DNA of 64,000 nt from Apostichopus japonicus. Taxonomy: Eukaryota; Echinodermata; Holothuroidea; Aspidochirotida; Stichopodidae. The position numbers and the translations under genes were made by a program. Under the pieces are notes generated by a model. That model was given only the letters and a program-made list of their open reading frames with translations, searched no databases and was not told the DNA's origin. Positions 38,240-50,894 of the stretch are shown here, piece after piece (the stretch's first letter is position 1; the number at the start of each line of letters is the position of its first letter). The DNA lies in assembly GCF_037975245.1 (NCBI RefSeq), contig NC_092570.1, positions 7,441,001 through 7,505,000 on the forward strand, written 5' to 3'.

Positions 38240-41200
38240 GCAAGTTTCATTAGTTTCCGTGCAATACTACAATATATCATTTCCGTGATTTAAGTGTTTT
38301 TTTCTTCTCAATGAGCTATTTTTATATCCTGCTGTGTAGAAGTCGAACATCTTTTCTTAGTGTACTTTACAACCGTTTATTCTTAAAGCCATTGTAAGCA
38401 CTCGAAACATATCTTTATACGATTTTTTTTTTGGCCGACCATTTACAACTGTCACTCTGTCTGTTGGACAAAAGCTTCAAGTTTGCACAATAATTTAAAT
38501 GGTCCAATTCTCACCTTCGTGTAGTAATCACGCTTTTGCTGGAGTGTTGGGTAAATACGTGTCTTATACCGGCGGTTTCAATATCTGGCTTCTTCAAATA
38601 TATATGTATATCTATATATATATATATATATATATCACAAAACGGCGACCGGTGATGTTAATATCACTCAAACACTATCGCATGTGAACGAATCTTCATC
38701 ACAATGGAGGCAAAACATTTCTTAAACTTTGATAGAAATTAAGCCGGAAAAAAACGAAAGTGGTTGCTATTGAATCGTTTCAATCGGAATTAAAATAGGA
38801 ATAAAACATAAACTGACAGCTAATATAATAATGTCAATGACATGTTAAAAAAAAATATCAATAAGATGAAGTAAAAAAAAAATCGTCCATTATTTGTTAG
38901 TGCATGATAATTGTTTTGAAACACACAATAGGTAAACAAATGACTTAGAAGATACGGTAAGAATATAACATTGAGCAAAAGTTTCCATTTTTCAATTTTC
39001 TACTTCCCAAAGGACAAAAAAAATGTTAAAGAACTGTTGATCGATTTATTGAAATGTCTAGATTGAAAATTGTCAATGTCTTTTCCTCTTAGATCAACAG
39101 ATATTTTTGTCAGTATAAGGTCTGGTGTGTAAAATGCAGAAAATCAATCAGTCTGCATGAAGACATCACACAAGTTCAACTATTGGTATTTCATGACACA
39201 CACTCAAGTTATAAATGATTCCTATTTTATTCCAAATACTATTGATCATTTCTTACAAATTTATCGGCTATCAGAGGTGCCTCAGTGAATGTTGTCAATT
39301 TCGTTCAAGAAAGAAATTCACAGATAACCGGTAGCACATGGCCTCAACAGGTTATGTAATACTACATTCAGCACGATTCTTATACAAAGCAATATCTACG
39401 AAATTGCCTCTAATATGAAATTGGAAGATTTGGAAGATAGTCGGTGCTTGCAACTGTGCATAGCAGGCATAGGCTACGAAAATTCCTATACGAAAGTGTG
39501 GTAGGTTGGTTGGTGTTTATCAGCAAGAGACTGCAAATCTCTTATATACCAGTCTACACTAGAATAGCTATGCTAAGCACGTCTATGACCAAGGAGATAA
39601 AGGTGCAACCATATAGCTTCTTCAAGAGAAACTTTAATTACCGGGAATATCTTTCTCTCTAAAAAATTATTGGAAAGCGTATCAAAACGTTTCCCTATTG
39701 TCTTTTACAATCGATCTCCGCAGACACAATCGATAAATTCAGAAAATTAATAACATGTGGACTATAGATACGAAGCTTGTATACATATTGCAGAAATACA
39801 AGTATTGTAACAGTTTCCTTCTTTCCAAAGAACGAAGTACATCACTATAGATACATTTATATGAACGTACATTATTCTTTGAGTTCATAGCACAAAACTT
39901 TCATAAGGCCTCCAGTGACGTAATCAAAACCTTTTCAAACCTTCCCGCCCTCGTTCCAAACTCTTGCTTATTAGTATTATTAGTGGATCTTCAATGACTT
40001 TTAAAGAGTCACTTTCAAAAGCGATAGATTTGTCACCGAGTTAGCATACCTTTCAACTATTAGTTTGAAATGTAGCCTACAACTTTTAGACTAAATCTTG
40101 TAATTATCTTCTTTTCAATATCCTTTCAACTTGTCAGTTTTCATTAATTTAATAGATACACTGATATATGTTTGGTCTAAATGGCGATATACGCCTCCAA
40201 AAGTCTCTGGGTTTTGATGCGTGGTTCTTTTCTTCATAATTCGCTCATACAAGTTACATGATCCTTGATGAGGAAAAAAAAAACCTGTCCATATATTAAG
40301 TGTTTTGTCAACAATGATGGTTGAGTGACGTGTCCATAAAACGTGTCTGTTCTCCATCACAGAGTTGCAGTAGCTTAGTAAGTAAACATTCCTGTCTTCG
40401 ATATGCCAGTTTTCACCATCTCGCGGGAGTGCCTGAAAATGATTACCGGGCTCAAATTATCTAACTTTAAACAAGATTACTAGAAGAAGTCGTGTCAGAC
40501 TTGTTGCATTTGCGATATTATTTCATATTACAATGAAATTTACTAGAAAGACTGAAAATGCAATATACATAATATATGTATATATGTACGATGAGCGTAT
40601 GCATTTCGCAAGTTGGTTTCATTTCTTTAATAACAAAATATGATTTAATTGCTTAACAGCATAGTCAAAATAAGTATAAGTAAACTAAAGTAAATGATCA
40701 AACTAAAAAAATGATCGTCTCCTATATATCGTCGCAAAAATTAATTTTGCATAAAACGGGTATGTGTAGAGGAAAAGTGGACGACGGAAACGGTTTTATT
40801 AAAATCGTTATGCAAATTATTAATAATAAAAAAACAACGGTGGATTATTGTCTTACCGACGACGACATAATTAACTATCGATTTTTTAGGGGTCGATTGT
40901 TGCTGTATTTCGGACAGATTTAATATTTGATCTAAAATAAATTTAGTTAAAAATGAAACAAATATATATCATGAGGACAAAAACATTCATTATTCATGTA
41001 TGATTGCACGAATTAATAACGATTGTTTTATATTTATGTATAAGTTCACGTTTCAACCTTGTGCAAAACTTATAAAAGATTGTAATATGCAAATAAAGAA
41101 GACTACACAAAAATAATAAATATAATAATATTTCTTTGTACAACCTTATATTATGCCGAATGAACAGAACATAGTCTTTACAGTTTTGTCTTAATATCCA

Positions 41201-41534
41201 GTTAATTAGACCGTTTATTCGTTTCCTTTGTTTTTTGTTGTGTGTTTGTTTGTTTGTTTTTACATTCAGAAATTGGGTTTTTGTCCCATCAACAATGCTA
41301 TTAAATATTAATTGATAATTACGTAATATAAAGACAAATTATATTCTGTTTTAATCATTTTACCTAGCGCAATGCCTTTTATGTAATAGAGCATATAACC
41401 ACATAGCTCTGGTTAAATACGTTATAATATATGCACAATATGTTTGCATATAGATTATAAATTACAAGGAATCACGTGTAAATATATCAGATTTTTCTAT
41501 GTCTGTATATACACTGATTCCGTTGCACAATTCT
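38238..41534. other. Intergenic DNA upstream of the Sox locus
   Basis: No gene identified. The 70-codon open frame at 40711..40923 (+) has moderately coding-like composition but no known domain. It contains an octamer ATGCAAAT (40810..40817) followed by TATTAATAAT. A second ATGCAAAT is at 41087..41094. The stretch has few repeats, which could mean distal regulatory DNA, but nothing proves this. Confidence 0.45.
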
Positions 41535-41542
41535 CTAACAAC
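41535..41542. repeat. Left 8-bp target-site duplication CTAACAAC
   Basis: Identical to 41865..41872 on the other side of the MITE. The 8-bp length is the signature of hAT-superfamily insertion. Confidence 0.85.
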
Positions 41543-41864
41543 CAGGTGGGTAGGAGCCGGGGGCACTGGGGGCACTTTTTTTCCAAAATAGCAAATGTGC
41601 CCTACTGGCAAATAAAATGTGCCCCTTTGATTAAGAACTGTCTTTTGGATATCTTAAGCCTTTGTTAATTTTAATATTTTATTTTAACTATTCACGTGCA
41701 CCATCATAGTTTTGATAGCATACTAACACATCATATATATTTAAGTGATATGGCCGGTGTGTATCGGTTTATAGCATAACAAGTGGTGGTTGTGGAATGA
41801 GAAAGAACCCCTCTGATGTTGTGCCTCCCCCCCCCCCGACTTTATGGGAGCTCCTACCAACCTG
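41543..41864 (+). mobile_element. hAT-type MITE, copy 1 (322 bp)
   Basis: Terminal inverted repeats CAGGTGGGTAGGAGC (left) and GCTCCTACCAACCTG (right) match with one mismatch over 15 bp. Perfect 8-bp duplications CTAACAAC flank the element. Poly(G) and poly(C) stretches lie just inside both ends. There is no coding capacity, so it must be mobilised in trans by an hAT transposase. The same element occurs inverted at 53366..53728. The shared interior includes CAAATGTGCCCTACTGGCAA and GGCCGGTGTGTATCGGTTTA, so the two copies belong to one family. hAT assignment rests on the 8-bp duplication and the CAGG-type end. Confidence 0.9.
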
Positions 41865-41872
41865 CTAACAAC
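41865..41872. repeat. Right 8-bp target-site duplication CTAACAAC
   Basis: Matches 41535..41542 exactly, defining the insertion precisely. Confidence 0.85.
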
Positions 41873-44800
41873 ATTACTTAACGTGAGATCTTGTGACGTC
41901 AAACTATATTCGCTAATGTATTCAACTGTATTTTGTCATAACGGATACAGAGGGGTCAAATTGAAATTTAATTTCTCCCGTTTTTGGTACATATATATAT
42001 ATATATACAAATGAATATAAACATTACATCCCACCGACTATACAAAGCTGATATAATGCGACAGAATATCTCAGTATTTGAAATATTTTTGATTCGCAGT
42101 TTCTGTTGTTTTTTTAAATTTATAGGGGCAGTTGCAAATGCTAGCGGGAATCTTAAGGGTAAATCCACCATGTGAGTTGAGCAGAAGACATATACCAGAT
42201 AGTGCACGGTAAGTAATACCCATAGAATTCTATACGCTGTCTTTTTCACAATGCTATATTCCTATATTTTTATATATTTTATTATTATTATATTCTTTGA
42301 CGGATTAACACTATAGGGTACCATATACACGCATGGTCCTTCCTATTACAGGTATATAACAGTTGGCGTACCTGGCCTGAAAGTGTTCTCGGGGCCCCTA
42401 GATTATCATAACCCCTCAAACTTGGGGATCGTTGACTTGTTGTCTTGTTGGCTGAGAAAGAGGGAGGTGGAGGCGAGTGGAAGGGGGGGGGGTGGGTAGG
42501 TGACGAAAGGATTTACTTCATACATCCTAAATGGACATTAGTGTGTGGAAACCTCGTATTGACAGTCGTTGACTAAACGGCAACGAGTGTAACTTATTGT
42601 TGGGTCATTGATTCGGTCGTGGTCCGTGTTATAACACACTTCCGCTTATCGTATATATCTGGTGTTCCGTTCTAATGAATGAATGCATTGTTCCATAGCA
42701 GGCTTTCGTGAAACAATACCGGCACCTTATAACATTTTGTGGTTGTAATTAAACTGCTGCGTGGATATGTATGGATCTGTATTGCTGTTACAAATCTGGG
42801 GGTGAAAATATATGTTCACTCCTATAGGTTTGGTTAGAGCATTCCGCACATATTGCCACAATCCCAATACTCTGTTTAAGGCTGGTCGGGTGGTGGGGGG
42901 GGGGGGGGGGTGAGGTTAGAGTTTGTCATTCTATTCACGGTTCTAAACTTGGTAGACAGCACCGTACGTAACAACATGCACTTTATCAAGGTAACCTGAA
43001 TCACACGTAAAAATGATTAAACCCTCGCATAGGGTTCCACAGCCTATATGTAGAGTAAGGTATAACAAAATAAATATTCGCAAAATTTGAATGGCGTTCG
43101 AGGACAATTTATGCTTACTAATGTATTAGCTATATTATTTTACAACTCAATGCCTCATTGGAAAGGGTGGAGAATTTGCGACCCCTCCGGCTCTCCACGA
43201 CCCCACCCCCCCCCCTTGCCCGACAGAGCCCGCGTTACAACCTTTATACAGAGCGTATAACCCACGCAATGGCTATAGGTACAGATTTGTGCCTCATCGT
43301 TTTTGCAAAAATATTGTTCATTTTTAAGACAAAGGTAGAAGCTAGGCACGAATACCCCAAACGACTTAACTTGACCCCCCCCCCTCTTTAGCCCGTCCCC
43401 GTTATGATGTGGACACAACGATACAGAGGCTTGGTATGTATTTCTTTGTGACTTCAGTGTTATACGGTGTAATTAAGCGAGCCAAAGAAACAGAGGTGCC
43501 AAATATAGTAGCAATATTTGTTGAAATACTGCCCTCACTTAAGTGCAGTCATGCCTGAAAGTCTTCTGAAAGCTGTGAATTATGTAAGTAAGCAAGTTTG
43601 TGACTGATCTATTTTGATAAATGTGTAAACACTTAACATCTTAACCTTTTATTAGAAACGCATTAGTAGTAGCACCATGGGATATAGAAAGGGTTCTATT
43701 TCTTGTCTCCCTTATTGATATATTTGACACGGCTATGCTATATATATATCAGAAAAAAAACAGGTATACTCTGATACCGTCAGATAACCAATGTTTTGAT
43801 TGAAGCCACCTTCGATGATAGGTATACTTATTTTCAATTGTACCGCTATATGATTACAACCACCTCCTCTCCCCCTCACCCCAACCACCCATACGACCTG
43901 ACACCACCTCCCACCCACCTTCCCAATCTCTCGACCTCCAAGCAAGGAGTTGGAATAAGGATATCGATTCATTATATTAATATATACTGTACCGCTTGGC
44001 CTTTCCTTCGTATCCTTCTAACAGACACACAATAATATAAAATGAGGGATTCATCGGGCTAGAGCATAATATACATTTTAAATAATATATTAAACCGGTG
44101 TTTTGTGGTCAGTGGATTGTCAATTAGCAATGATTCTGTACCCTGCCAGCTAACTTGAACTAGTTTGTAGATGTATATGAGTAACAGGGTTGAAAAACGA
44201 AAATAAAACACCGTTTGTGACTGTTTGATCAAGTCGTTTCCTAAATGAACAACCCCTCATTTAGTTTGTCCTAATTTTCACGCATACGAATAATAGCGGT
44301 CGTGTTGAAATGTATTGACACGCTTTGCAATGTTGGTCCATGACAATAGACCCCGTGGTTGTTCCGTTGGTTAAAACGGGACATATTTGGCAAAGGTAAA
44401 TTGACAAGCCAAATTGACAAAGGTTTAGTTAGCGATAAAGTATACCAACTACTTGGGTCTGTCGTGCTCCCGATGGACTATAAATTTATCCGGTTTGATG
44501 GCGAGTAAACGTCAATCAAATTTGTCGATCAAACTGTCTGGACAGATCGGACAGATTGAGTGATTTAATCGTCACAAACCAAGCTGTCGAGTATACCTGA
44601 CTACAGGCTTTCCAGGAGCGCAAGAGGCGACATTTGGACATTTGGACGGGTCCTGGAAAGTATTGGAGGGGCCGGGAAAGTATGAGACTAATTGCGGAAG
44701 AATGCAGAAGGAAACCGGTGACAGAATTTTCACCGGGCCCGATCTGTCTCTCGGCGTCTCTGCCTAGCCCCTCATGACTTCCTCCTCCCACCCTAACCTA

Positions 44801-45593
44801 CTACCCCCCCCCCCCACCACCCTCAGAGAATCATCGTCAACACATGCACACCTATATAATGGCGAGGTACATGTCGACATCATTAAGAAAAATATAGCCT
44901 AATGTGGTGACTATATTATAAGTGGTTTCCATGCCAGGAAAAAACCCGTTTTGAAGTACCTGTCAGTCTTGTATCTGTGTGATGTACGTTGTGATGTTAT
45001 ATCATTTTCATTTTCCATATCATTTTCCATAGCTATGGGGTCCTTCCACACATTCGGTAAGTGGCCGGATTGTGGTTCATATTATCATTCCCTATATTTA
45101 AGACATCATGATATTTTTGTACAGAATGAAATGTTTGGTCCAAATGTAGGGAGATGAACTAGCTGCAGGGAACCGCCATTTTTTCCATCAAATTGAGAAT
45201 TCCAACCCCCTTGTTCCCGATTTCTCCTCCCTCCTTAACTTAGTTTTCACCCTAACTTGTTCGTATTATCATCCATGACGCGCGGAGAGATGAAACCGTG
45301 TCGAACATCAAAACCTAAGACGTTTGATTTTTATTTGTTTTAGCCTTTAATAAAAATTTGAGATAAACCTTCACGTTATGCATAAGAGACATGATAACAT
45401 CATCATCTCGTAGTACTTTACATTAAGTCATACGGTATCGAAACATATAACAACCGGTAAACTGTGGTAATTTTTTGGCAAAACCTTCACTTCGAAAATT
45501 ACTGTTTGTAGAAGATTGCTAAACGTACTGTAACAGCCACTACTATGTTGTGGTTATGAAAGTAGGTTCCTTTATTTGCAAAATGACCAAGCC
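41873..45593. other. Intergenic DNA upstream of SoxB1
   Basis: No gene identified. It holds a CRE palindrome (41894..41901), homopolymers G10 (42483..42492), G16 (42895..42910), C10 (43375..43384) and C12 (44804..44815), and C-rich patches near 43860..43925. Open frames on opposite strands around 43158..43418 and 43733..44035 mirror each other and are not convincing genes. Confidence 0.5.
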
Positions 45594-45601
45594 TGACGTC
45601 A
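45594..45601. promoter_or_regulatory. CRE palindrome TGACGTCA, 0.75 kb upstream of SoxB1
   Basis: Exact CREB/ATF consensus palindrome. It is one of about 14 in the window and the one closest to the Sox coding start. A regulatory role is inferred only. Confidence 0.4.
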
Positions 45602-45819
45602 TGTCACAAAATCTATTCTAGGTTTCATTTACGAAAAATACTACAACATTTAGGACGGTACATTATCTAGTTATGTTTACAGTGCGTACCTTTCAGAATC
45701 AAAAAATTCCCTTCGATAATAACTTACAAGTATAAATTACACATTATTTACGCTTCATATTCAACTCTCATATCATGTACCCATATCAAGTGCACCTGTG
45801 CTCTTTGGCGGTATTCATT

Positions 45820-46343
45820 GCTTTGATTGATCGCAAAATAGTATTCAAGCTTTGGAGTAAATAATGAATAATCATGACAAAATAGTACGTTGTGATTGGC
45901 TATACCTCTATACTTGATTGAACACGGTATTTGGCGCGAACCTGCCCAACAAATACTTTATTTTGCATAACAAAAGAAGCCTTTCAAAGTTTCAATGGCT
46001 TCATTGACGATGATGTCACTCATCGTAGGCTGTGATTGGTTGATTCTAGTGAAGTTATCGCTGCACTCATAGACTGTATAGAAAACAACGTGTTGAGTCT
46101 ATAGAGTAATACAAAACACTAAAGGTTGGATTGTTGTAAAAGCGGTCTAAGCATTATCGAACTCCATAAACGCCTTGTGCATCGTCCTTATACAATCAGA
46201 CTTTGAAGTTTGAATAGCGTGTATAGTCTGTTAACAACACCTATTATCAACTTGGCTTTACTTGTTGCTGTTGTGAAAAGAAACTTCCTCGTGTGTTTGA
46301 AGTAGTCATTGTCCAAGACGTGAACGTCATCGTAACAGTCAAC
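45820..46343 (+). promoter_or_regulatory. Probable SoxB1 proximal promoter and 5' UTR
   Basis: This repeat-free stretch immediately precedes the coding start. It contains a TCF/LEF-like CTTTGAT (45821..45827), two inverted CCAAT boxes in identical TGTGATTGG contexts (ATTGG at 45895..45899 and 46035..46039), an E2F-like TTTGGCGCGAA (45930..45940) and a POU:SOX composite element (45961..45975). There is no strong TATA box. TATAGAAA at about 46078 is a weak candidate. The transcription start is therefore uncertain, probably between 46040 and 46300. An in-frame stop TAG at 46224..46226 and the absence of ATG from there to 46344 support the chosen start codon. Confidence 0.55.
45961..45975 (-). 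promoter_or_regulatory. POU:SOX (Oct-Sox) composite element
   Basis: TTTTGCAT (45961..45968) is followed with zero spacing by AACAAAA (45969..45975). The vertebrate OCT4:SOX2 composite consensus, read in this orientation, is ATTTGCAT directly joined to AACAAAG. Spacing and orientation agree, and only the first and last bases differ. The site is 369 bp upstream of the SoxB1 start codon, which fits autoregulation by SoxB1 with a POU partner. Confidence 0.6.
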
Positions 46344-47411
46344 ATGGCATTAAATGTGGATCACCATGCACCGCCACAGACTGAGTTAAAACCCCAGCCT
46401 CTATCCAGTCCACAGCCTATCGTTTCTACACCGGGCTTACCAACCCCGGCCCATCAACCACTTGGACATGTCGGAATTCCAATGTCTCATGCCCACATGA
46501 CCCACTCGCATTCGCCGACAGTGAGTAAGAATGCACAAAACCAGCAAGATCGGGTGAAACGTCCCATGAATGCGTTCATGGTCTGGTCCAGAGGTAAGAG
46601 ACGGCAGATGGCACAGGAAAATCCCAAAATGCACAATTCTGAGATAAGTAAACGGTTGGGAGAGGAGTGGAAACATTTGACGGACGACCAAAAGAAACCT
46701 TTCATTGACGAGGCAAAGAGATTGCGAGCAGTTCACATGAAGGAGCATCCAGATTACAAATATAGGCCAAGACGTAAGACCAAGACCTTAATGAAAAAGG
46801 ACAAATATGCTATCCCAGGTATGTTACCACCCGGTGCAGACATGCAGAGAACTGTTGGTGACGGTATGCAGCATTACCCACCAAGTATTAATGGCTACAT
46901 GAATGGTTATCCGATGATGCAAGAACAACTTTCCCATTTACAACCACATTTTGGCGCAGGAGCTCAAATGGGCGGCAACTCTGGACTTCACCCCAGGTAC
47001 GAAATGGGTCAGCTATATGCCCCCATGACATCGGCACATCATGCTTATCTGAACCCTGCTGCAGGGTACGGTCACTACAGTAGTCAAGCAGTACCAATGC
47101 ATGTTCCCACTGGAAGCGCAGTGCCCAAATCTGAGCAAAGTTCGTCCCCCACCGGTTCCGCTGCAGATCGTGCCCACCACCCACAGGGTATCCCCACCAG
47201 GATGCATACAGCTGATATAAAAGACATGATAAACGTATACTTACCAGGGGATGTAGCGAACGACCCCAACGCGGCCAGTCGGCACCATGCGTTACAAGTA
47301 GCGGCAGCGGGTTACAACCAACATGGTACACCGACATCATCGGCAGCCATGATAATGAACCAGTCGGTGGCTCATATCGCCCACGCTCACTCTCACTCTC
47401 AACAAATGTGA
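46344..47411 (+). CDS. SoxB1: SoxB1 HMG-box transcription factor (Sox1/2/3 type)
   Basis: A 355-residue intronless protein. The HMG box (about residues 69-147) starts [20 protein letters not shown], contains the DNA-intercalating Phe-Met wedge (78-79), and ends with the SoxB basic tail [17 protein letters not shown] (139-155). Motifs outside the box match vertebrate SOX1/2/3: YPMMQEQL (189-196), KSEQSSSP (262-269) and [12 protein letters not shown] (291-302). These separate SoxB1 from SoxB2. The family binds the minor groove at AACAAAG/T sites, bends DNA and maintains pluripotent and neural-progenitor states in the nucleus. The start is the ATG at 46344, with good context (AACATGG) and an in-frame stop 118 bp upstream. 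An in-frame GTG at 46293 is not a likely start in an animal. Histidine-rich stretches flank the box on both sides (residues 49-57 and 344-351), which is unusual beside SOX2. The single-exon structure is normal for SoxB1. Confidence 0.97.
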   Translation: MALNVDHHAPPQTELKPQPLSSPQPIVSTPGLPTPAHQPLGHVGIPMSHAHMTHSHSPTVSKNAQNQQDRVKRPMNAFMVWSRGKRRQMAQENPKMHNSEISKRLGEEWKHLTDDQKKPFIDEAKRLRAVHMKEHPDYKYRPRRKTKTLMKKDKYAIPGMLPPGADMQRTVGDGMQHYPPSINGYMNGYPMMQEQLSHLQPHFGAGAQMGGNSGLHPRYEMGQLYAPMTSAHHAYLNPAAGYGHYSSQAVPMHVPTGSAVPKSEQSSSPTGSAADRAHHPQGIPTRMHTADIKDMINVYLPGDVANDPNAASRHHALQVAAAGYNQHGTPTSSAAMIMNQSVAHIAHAHSHSQQM

Positions 47412-49300
47412 TAGAACTGACGAGAGCGAACAAAAACTATTTTTCGTGAGGAATAACTGTAAAAATGAAAAGAAGAATTCCTTGACTACGAAGGTGGTGA
47501 TTTTCAGACGATCCGCGAAGGCCGAGGGGACCAAAAATGACGACGGAACTTTTCCCTGTAGCCTCCTGTCCAGTGTAAGTTGCCTTAGACAGATATTTTC
47601 AATCGTTATGTTTTCGTGGTAGCTCATTGTGTATACGCTGACATGTTTTTCTTTGGTTCGGTACTTAAAATTCTTTTTTTTTTTTAAGGTTATCACTTCA
47701 CTTTTTTTACACTCAAGTAAAATTCTTAAGTGTTAAAATACCTTGATACCAATGTATTGCCTTTAATATCTTAAAGCATAGTTTTGTCAGAAAATGTATT
47801 TTTGCATTTTGTTTTTAAATGGAAAGATATGTTACCTAAGAAAGAGAAGAACAGCAACAACATTTTGTATACGAATATCATCTCTTACAAACGTTCTGTA
47901 GCTTTCGAAAAGGTTTATGTCCACAACCTATATACCTACCACGCGGTGTTCACAATTAAGGGCCTTACCAGAGATTTCTCAAAAGTAAAAAGTTTCATAT
48001 CGATAAGATATTGAACAAGTTTTGGCAACCGTGGCCTTCCTCTGAAATGTAGCCTAGCCTGACATTTGGGTTTTTAGAAGAAAAAATAGGAACCCTCTTT
48101 TTAAAGTTCGTTGTCTTTCACATGAAAAAAAACAAAAAAAAACTATCACGAATATGTACATTTATTTCTTATGCGAGAGAGTGGATATGAACAGTTTAAC
48201 CACAGCTGCCTTTTGCGTGTATTATAATGTATTAAGAGGTTCTGTTATTAAATATTGACACAAGGGCTGAACTTTGCTCAAAGATGAGGGAAAAAATATT
48301 ATAGTCCGTCTAGTTTTATTGCCCCAGAAAAAAAAATGTTATGTGCAGTAATCTGTGGTTATTTATATTCCATATAAAGCGTTATCTATTGCCCACTTAA
48401 CAAGGCAAAAATCACTTTTTATTACCACTAAACACAGGATGTTATGAAACTCGCACAGCGGTATAACGCTTTTGCGATGTATAAACTTTATGTGTATAGG
48501 CCTTTATATCATAGGACAACACCGTGCTTACATGATAAAGAGTGCTTTTCTATATTCTCCCTCCATTTTTTTCGGTCTCTTAAAACCAGTAAATGGGGAC
48601 TACTGAATGTAAGCAAAGACTCAGTGTAATTCTTTGTAAAAAAAAAAGAAACCAGTTATGCAAATTGCATTTTTTTCTTCGTTAAACATGTTTGAAGGAA
48701 AATCTACTTAAACGGCCTATGCATCACAACGTAGTTTGTTATACCCATATATATGTACATATAGGCCTATGTATGTATACATACACTGTGATCCAAGAAA
48801 AGTATTAAACGCTTCGTTCACGAATTGTTGTAGAAAATTTTGTTTTTATGTCGTAACGTTATTCTTTGAAGTTGTATGCATATTTAAGTTTTCAAACATG
48901 CGTTTAGAATTGTTATTTAGTGGAAATAAATCATTTGAACTTTGACCCAAACATAACATGTTATTGTGTTCTACCCATTGCAATAAGCACGACTTTCAGG
49001 CTTACATAATGATCAATTTAGATCACTTTATGACTAGTTATACTTAAAAAAGGAATTCCGTTAATATGTTTTGTGATTTATCTTTTTTAATATCCACATT
49101 TTAGTATGGAGGCTGATTTTGTTCCATTGAAGAAAGCATAATAATATACAGTCATTGTGTACTGAAAACTTTATCATGTTTAGCTGTCTTACAGAAGTAA
49201 TCTACATAATTGTTTAAATCTCGTGTCTTTAATTCTCAGTGTATTTAAAATGTTGGGGAAGCGTTTTTAATCATTCTGGAGAAATAAATTGATGAATGTT
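47412..49300 (+). other. Probable SoxB1 3' UTR
   Basis: AT-rich, microsatellite-free sequence directly follows the TGA stop. Canonical AATAAA signals are at 48925..48930 and 49283..49288, giving 3' UTRs of about 1.5 or 1.9 kb. Long AT-rich 3' UTRs are common for SoxB1. Short open frames here have no known domain. The true end needs transcript data. Confidence 0.5.
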
Positions 49301-50894
49301 TACGTGCAGTTATTTGTATATTAGGTTCACCATGAAATTCCAATTTTGAGTTTATGATATACCCCAAGCAAAAGTAGTTTTAACACCTTACACTAAAGAG
49401 AATATATATATTCTGAGTTTGTAACCGATATATTTAAAACACCATCATATTTTACAGGATTATGATTAGTAAAAATCTTTAATTTTTGGGAAATTCCCTT
49501 TCACACACATGAAAAAAAAAAAGGTTTGTTGTTGCATGGGTTAGCAAATTTGTTTCTATTAAGCAATTTGCATATTATGTGTGAATGTCTGTGCAGTTTT
49601 TAGAAATCCTTCCTCGATGGAAATATCACAAGATATGTGAAATTTGCTTTTTCTATGGAAGCTGAAGAATTATGTTTAATTTACTCCTTCTTTCACACCA
49701 TGACAGATGCACAAAATTATTTCCACCTTTTTTGTGTTTTTGATAGTAAATTACAAAGAAATGCTTTCTAAATATTGTAGGTAAAACTTTTATTTTGTTT
49801 CATTTAAGCCTGAAATTGAATTGTTTTTTTTTTTACATTACTTTGAAATCGATAACAAACGGCTAGGCAATTTTTGTAACTGTGAAACTTCTGAGCAGAA
49901 TTTAAAGTGACACTAGTTATAACAAATGTTAAGGTAGTGATTGTGAATGGTTTTAGAACAGGGCATAATATTAATAATGATTTAGTCTATAAATAACATC
50001 TCTATGGTTACATCAAGAGCCATATTCTTGATTATTAATATTATTTTGTTACTTTTCACATATATGTAGTTTCTGTACAATTTATTAAGTTTCTTTAAAC
50101 AAAGAAAATACCGGTCTTTCTCTCAGTTTTTGTTAAATATCTATGAGAAGTTGACGATTTATGTATATTTTTGCAGTGATATGGTTACAAAAAAAAAAAT
50201 GCAGATTTCTGCGTCACATTATGTTATTATGATATTTTCTTATGAGAAAGGAAGCGTTCAACTTGCCCAAAACTTAAGAGCTTTTATATATGCTTAGAAG
50301 TCTGTATAACTTTGGTCTGAAAGAGAAAATGTTGTCGAAAACCTCAGGTCATTTCTGCAGTGGCTACACATTTAAATATTATTTTTTTGATTATTATTAT
50401 TATGACTATTATTACCATTATTATTATTGTTATCAATATTGAAGTAAACTTTATACTGCTTTTTTTTTCTTTCTTTTTTCGGTCGAAGGATTTATAATAA
50501 TTAACAAACTTAAGGTGAAATTATTTCAATGAGTCATTTTGTATTTCTTTTCTTGTGTTTGTGACATTTTCTTTCTTTGTTATAGGTTGATATTTCTGTT
50601 TCTAAGTTTGCACAAATGCCTTAAAAGAAGTTAGAAGTATTTATCGCACGATTGGAGAACATCATAAGAGAAGTCTTCATTTCTAGATAATTTGCATCAA
50701 TTGCTATAGTTTGACAACAGACAGTTTGCTAGCGAATTTAGGGTTGTGTATTCCATGATGCTAATAGTTTGCAAAATAACAGCTTTCGCTAATCTGTTTA
50801 ATTTAAACAGAGAAACTGAGCCCTGTAAATTGTGGATAATGTTGTACAGGATCAAGCACCCATTTATAACAGCATAATCAAGGTCAATCGATAC
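49301..50894. other. AT-rich DNA downstream of SoxB1
   Basis: Complex AT-rich sequence with no gene. A degenerate (TTA)n stretch lies at about 50391..50440. Octamers ATTTGCAT occur at 49566..49573 and 50690..50697. It could contain extended 3' UTR or regulatory DNA. Confidence 0.45.

Noticed and set aside
40711-40923. 70-codon plus-strand frame as a gene
   Set aside because: No family recognised, no splice or promoter context, and short length. Kept only as a note in the intergenic entry.
45957-45976. Other ATTTGCAT/ATGCAAAT octamers in the window as meaningful
   Set aside because: About eight occur, close to the chance expectation for such AT-rich DNA. Only the composite with an adjoining SOX site was kept.
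46293-46343. 17-residue N-terminal extension of the Sox protein from an in-frame GTG
   Set aside because: GTG starts are not expected for this gene. The ATG at 46344 has good context and is the first ATG after an in-frame stop.
46437-47433. Minus-strand frames up to 181 codons opposite SoxB1
   Set aside because: They mirror the GC-richer Sox coding sequence and have no domain.
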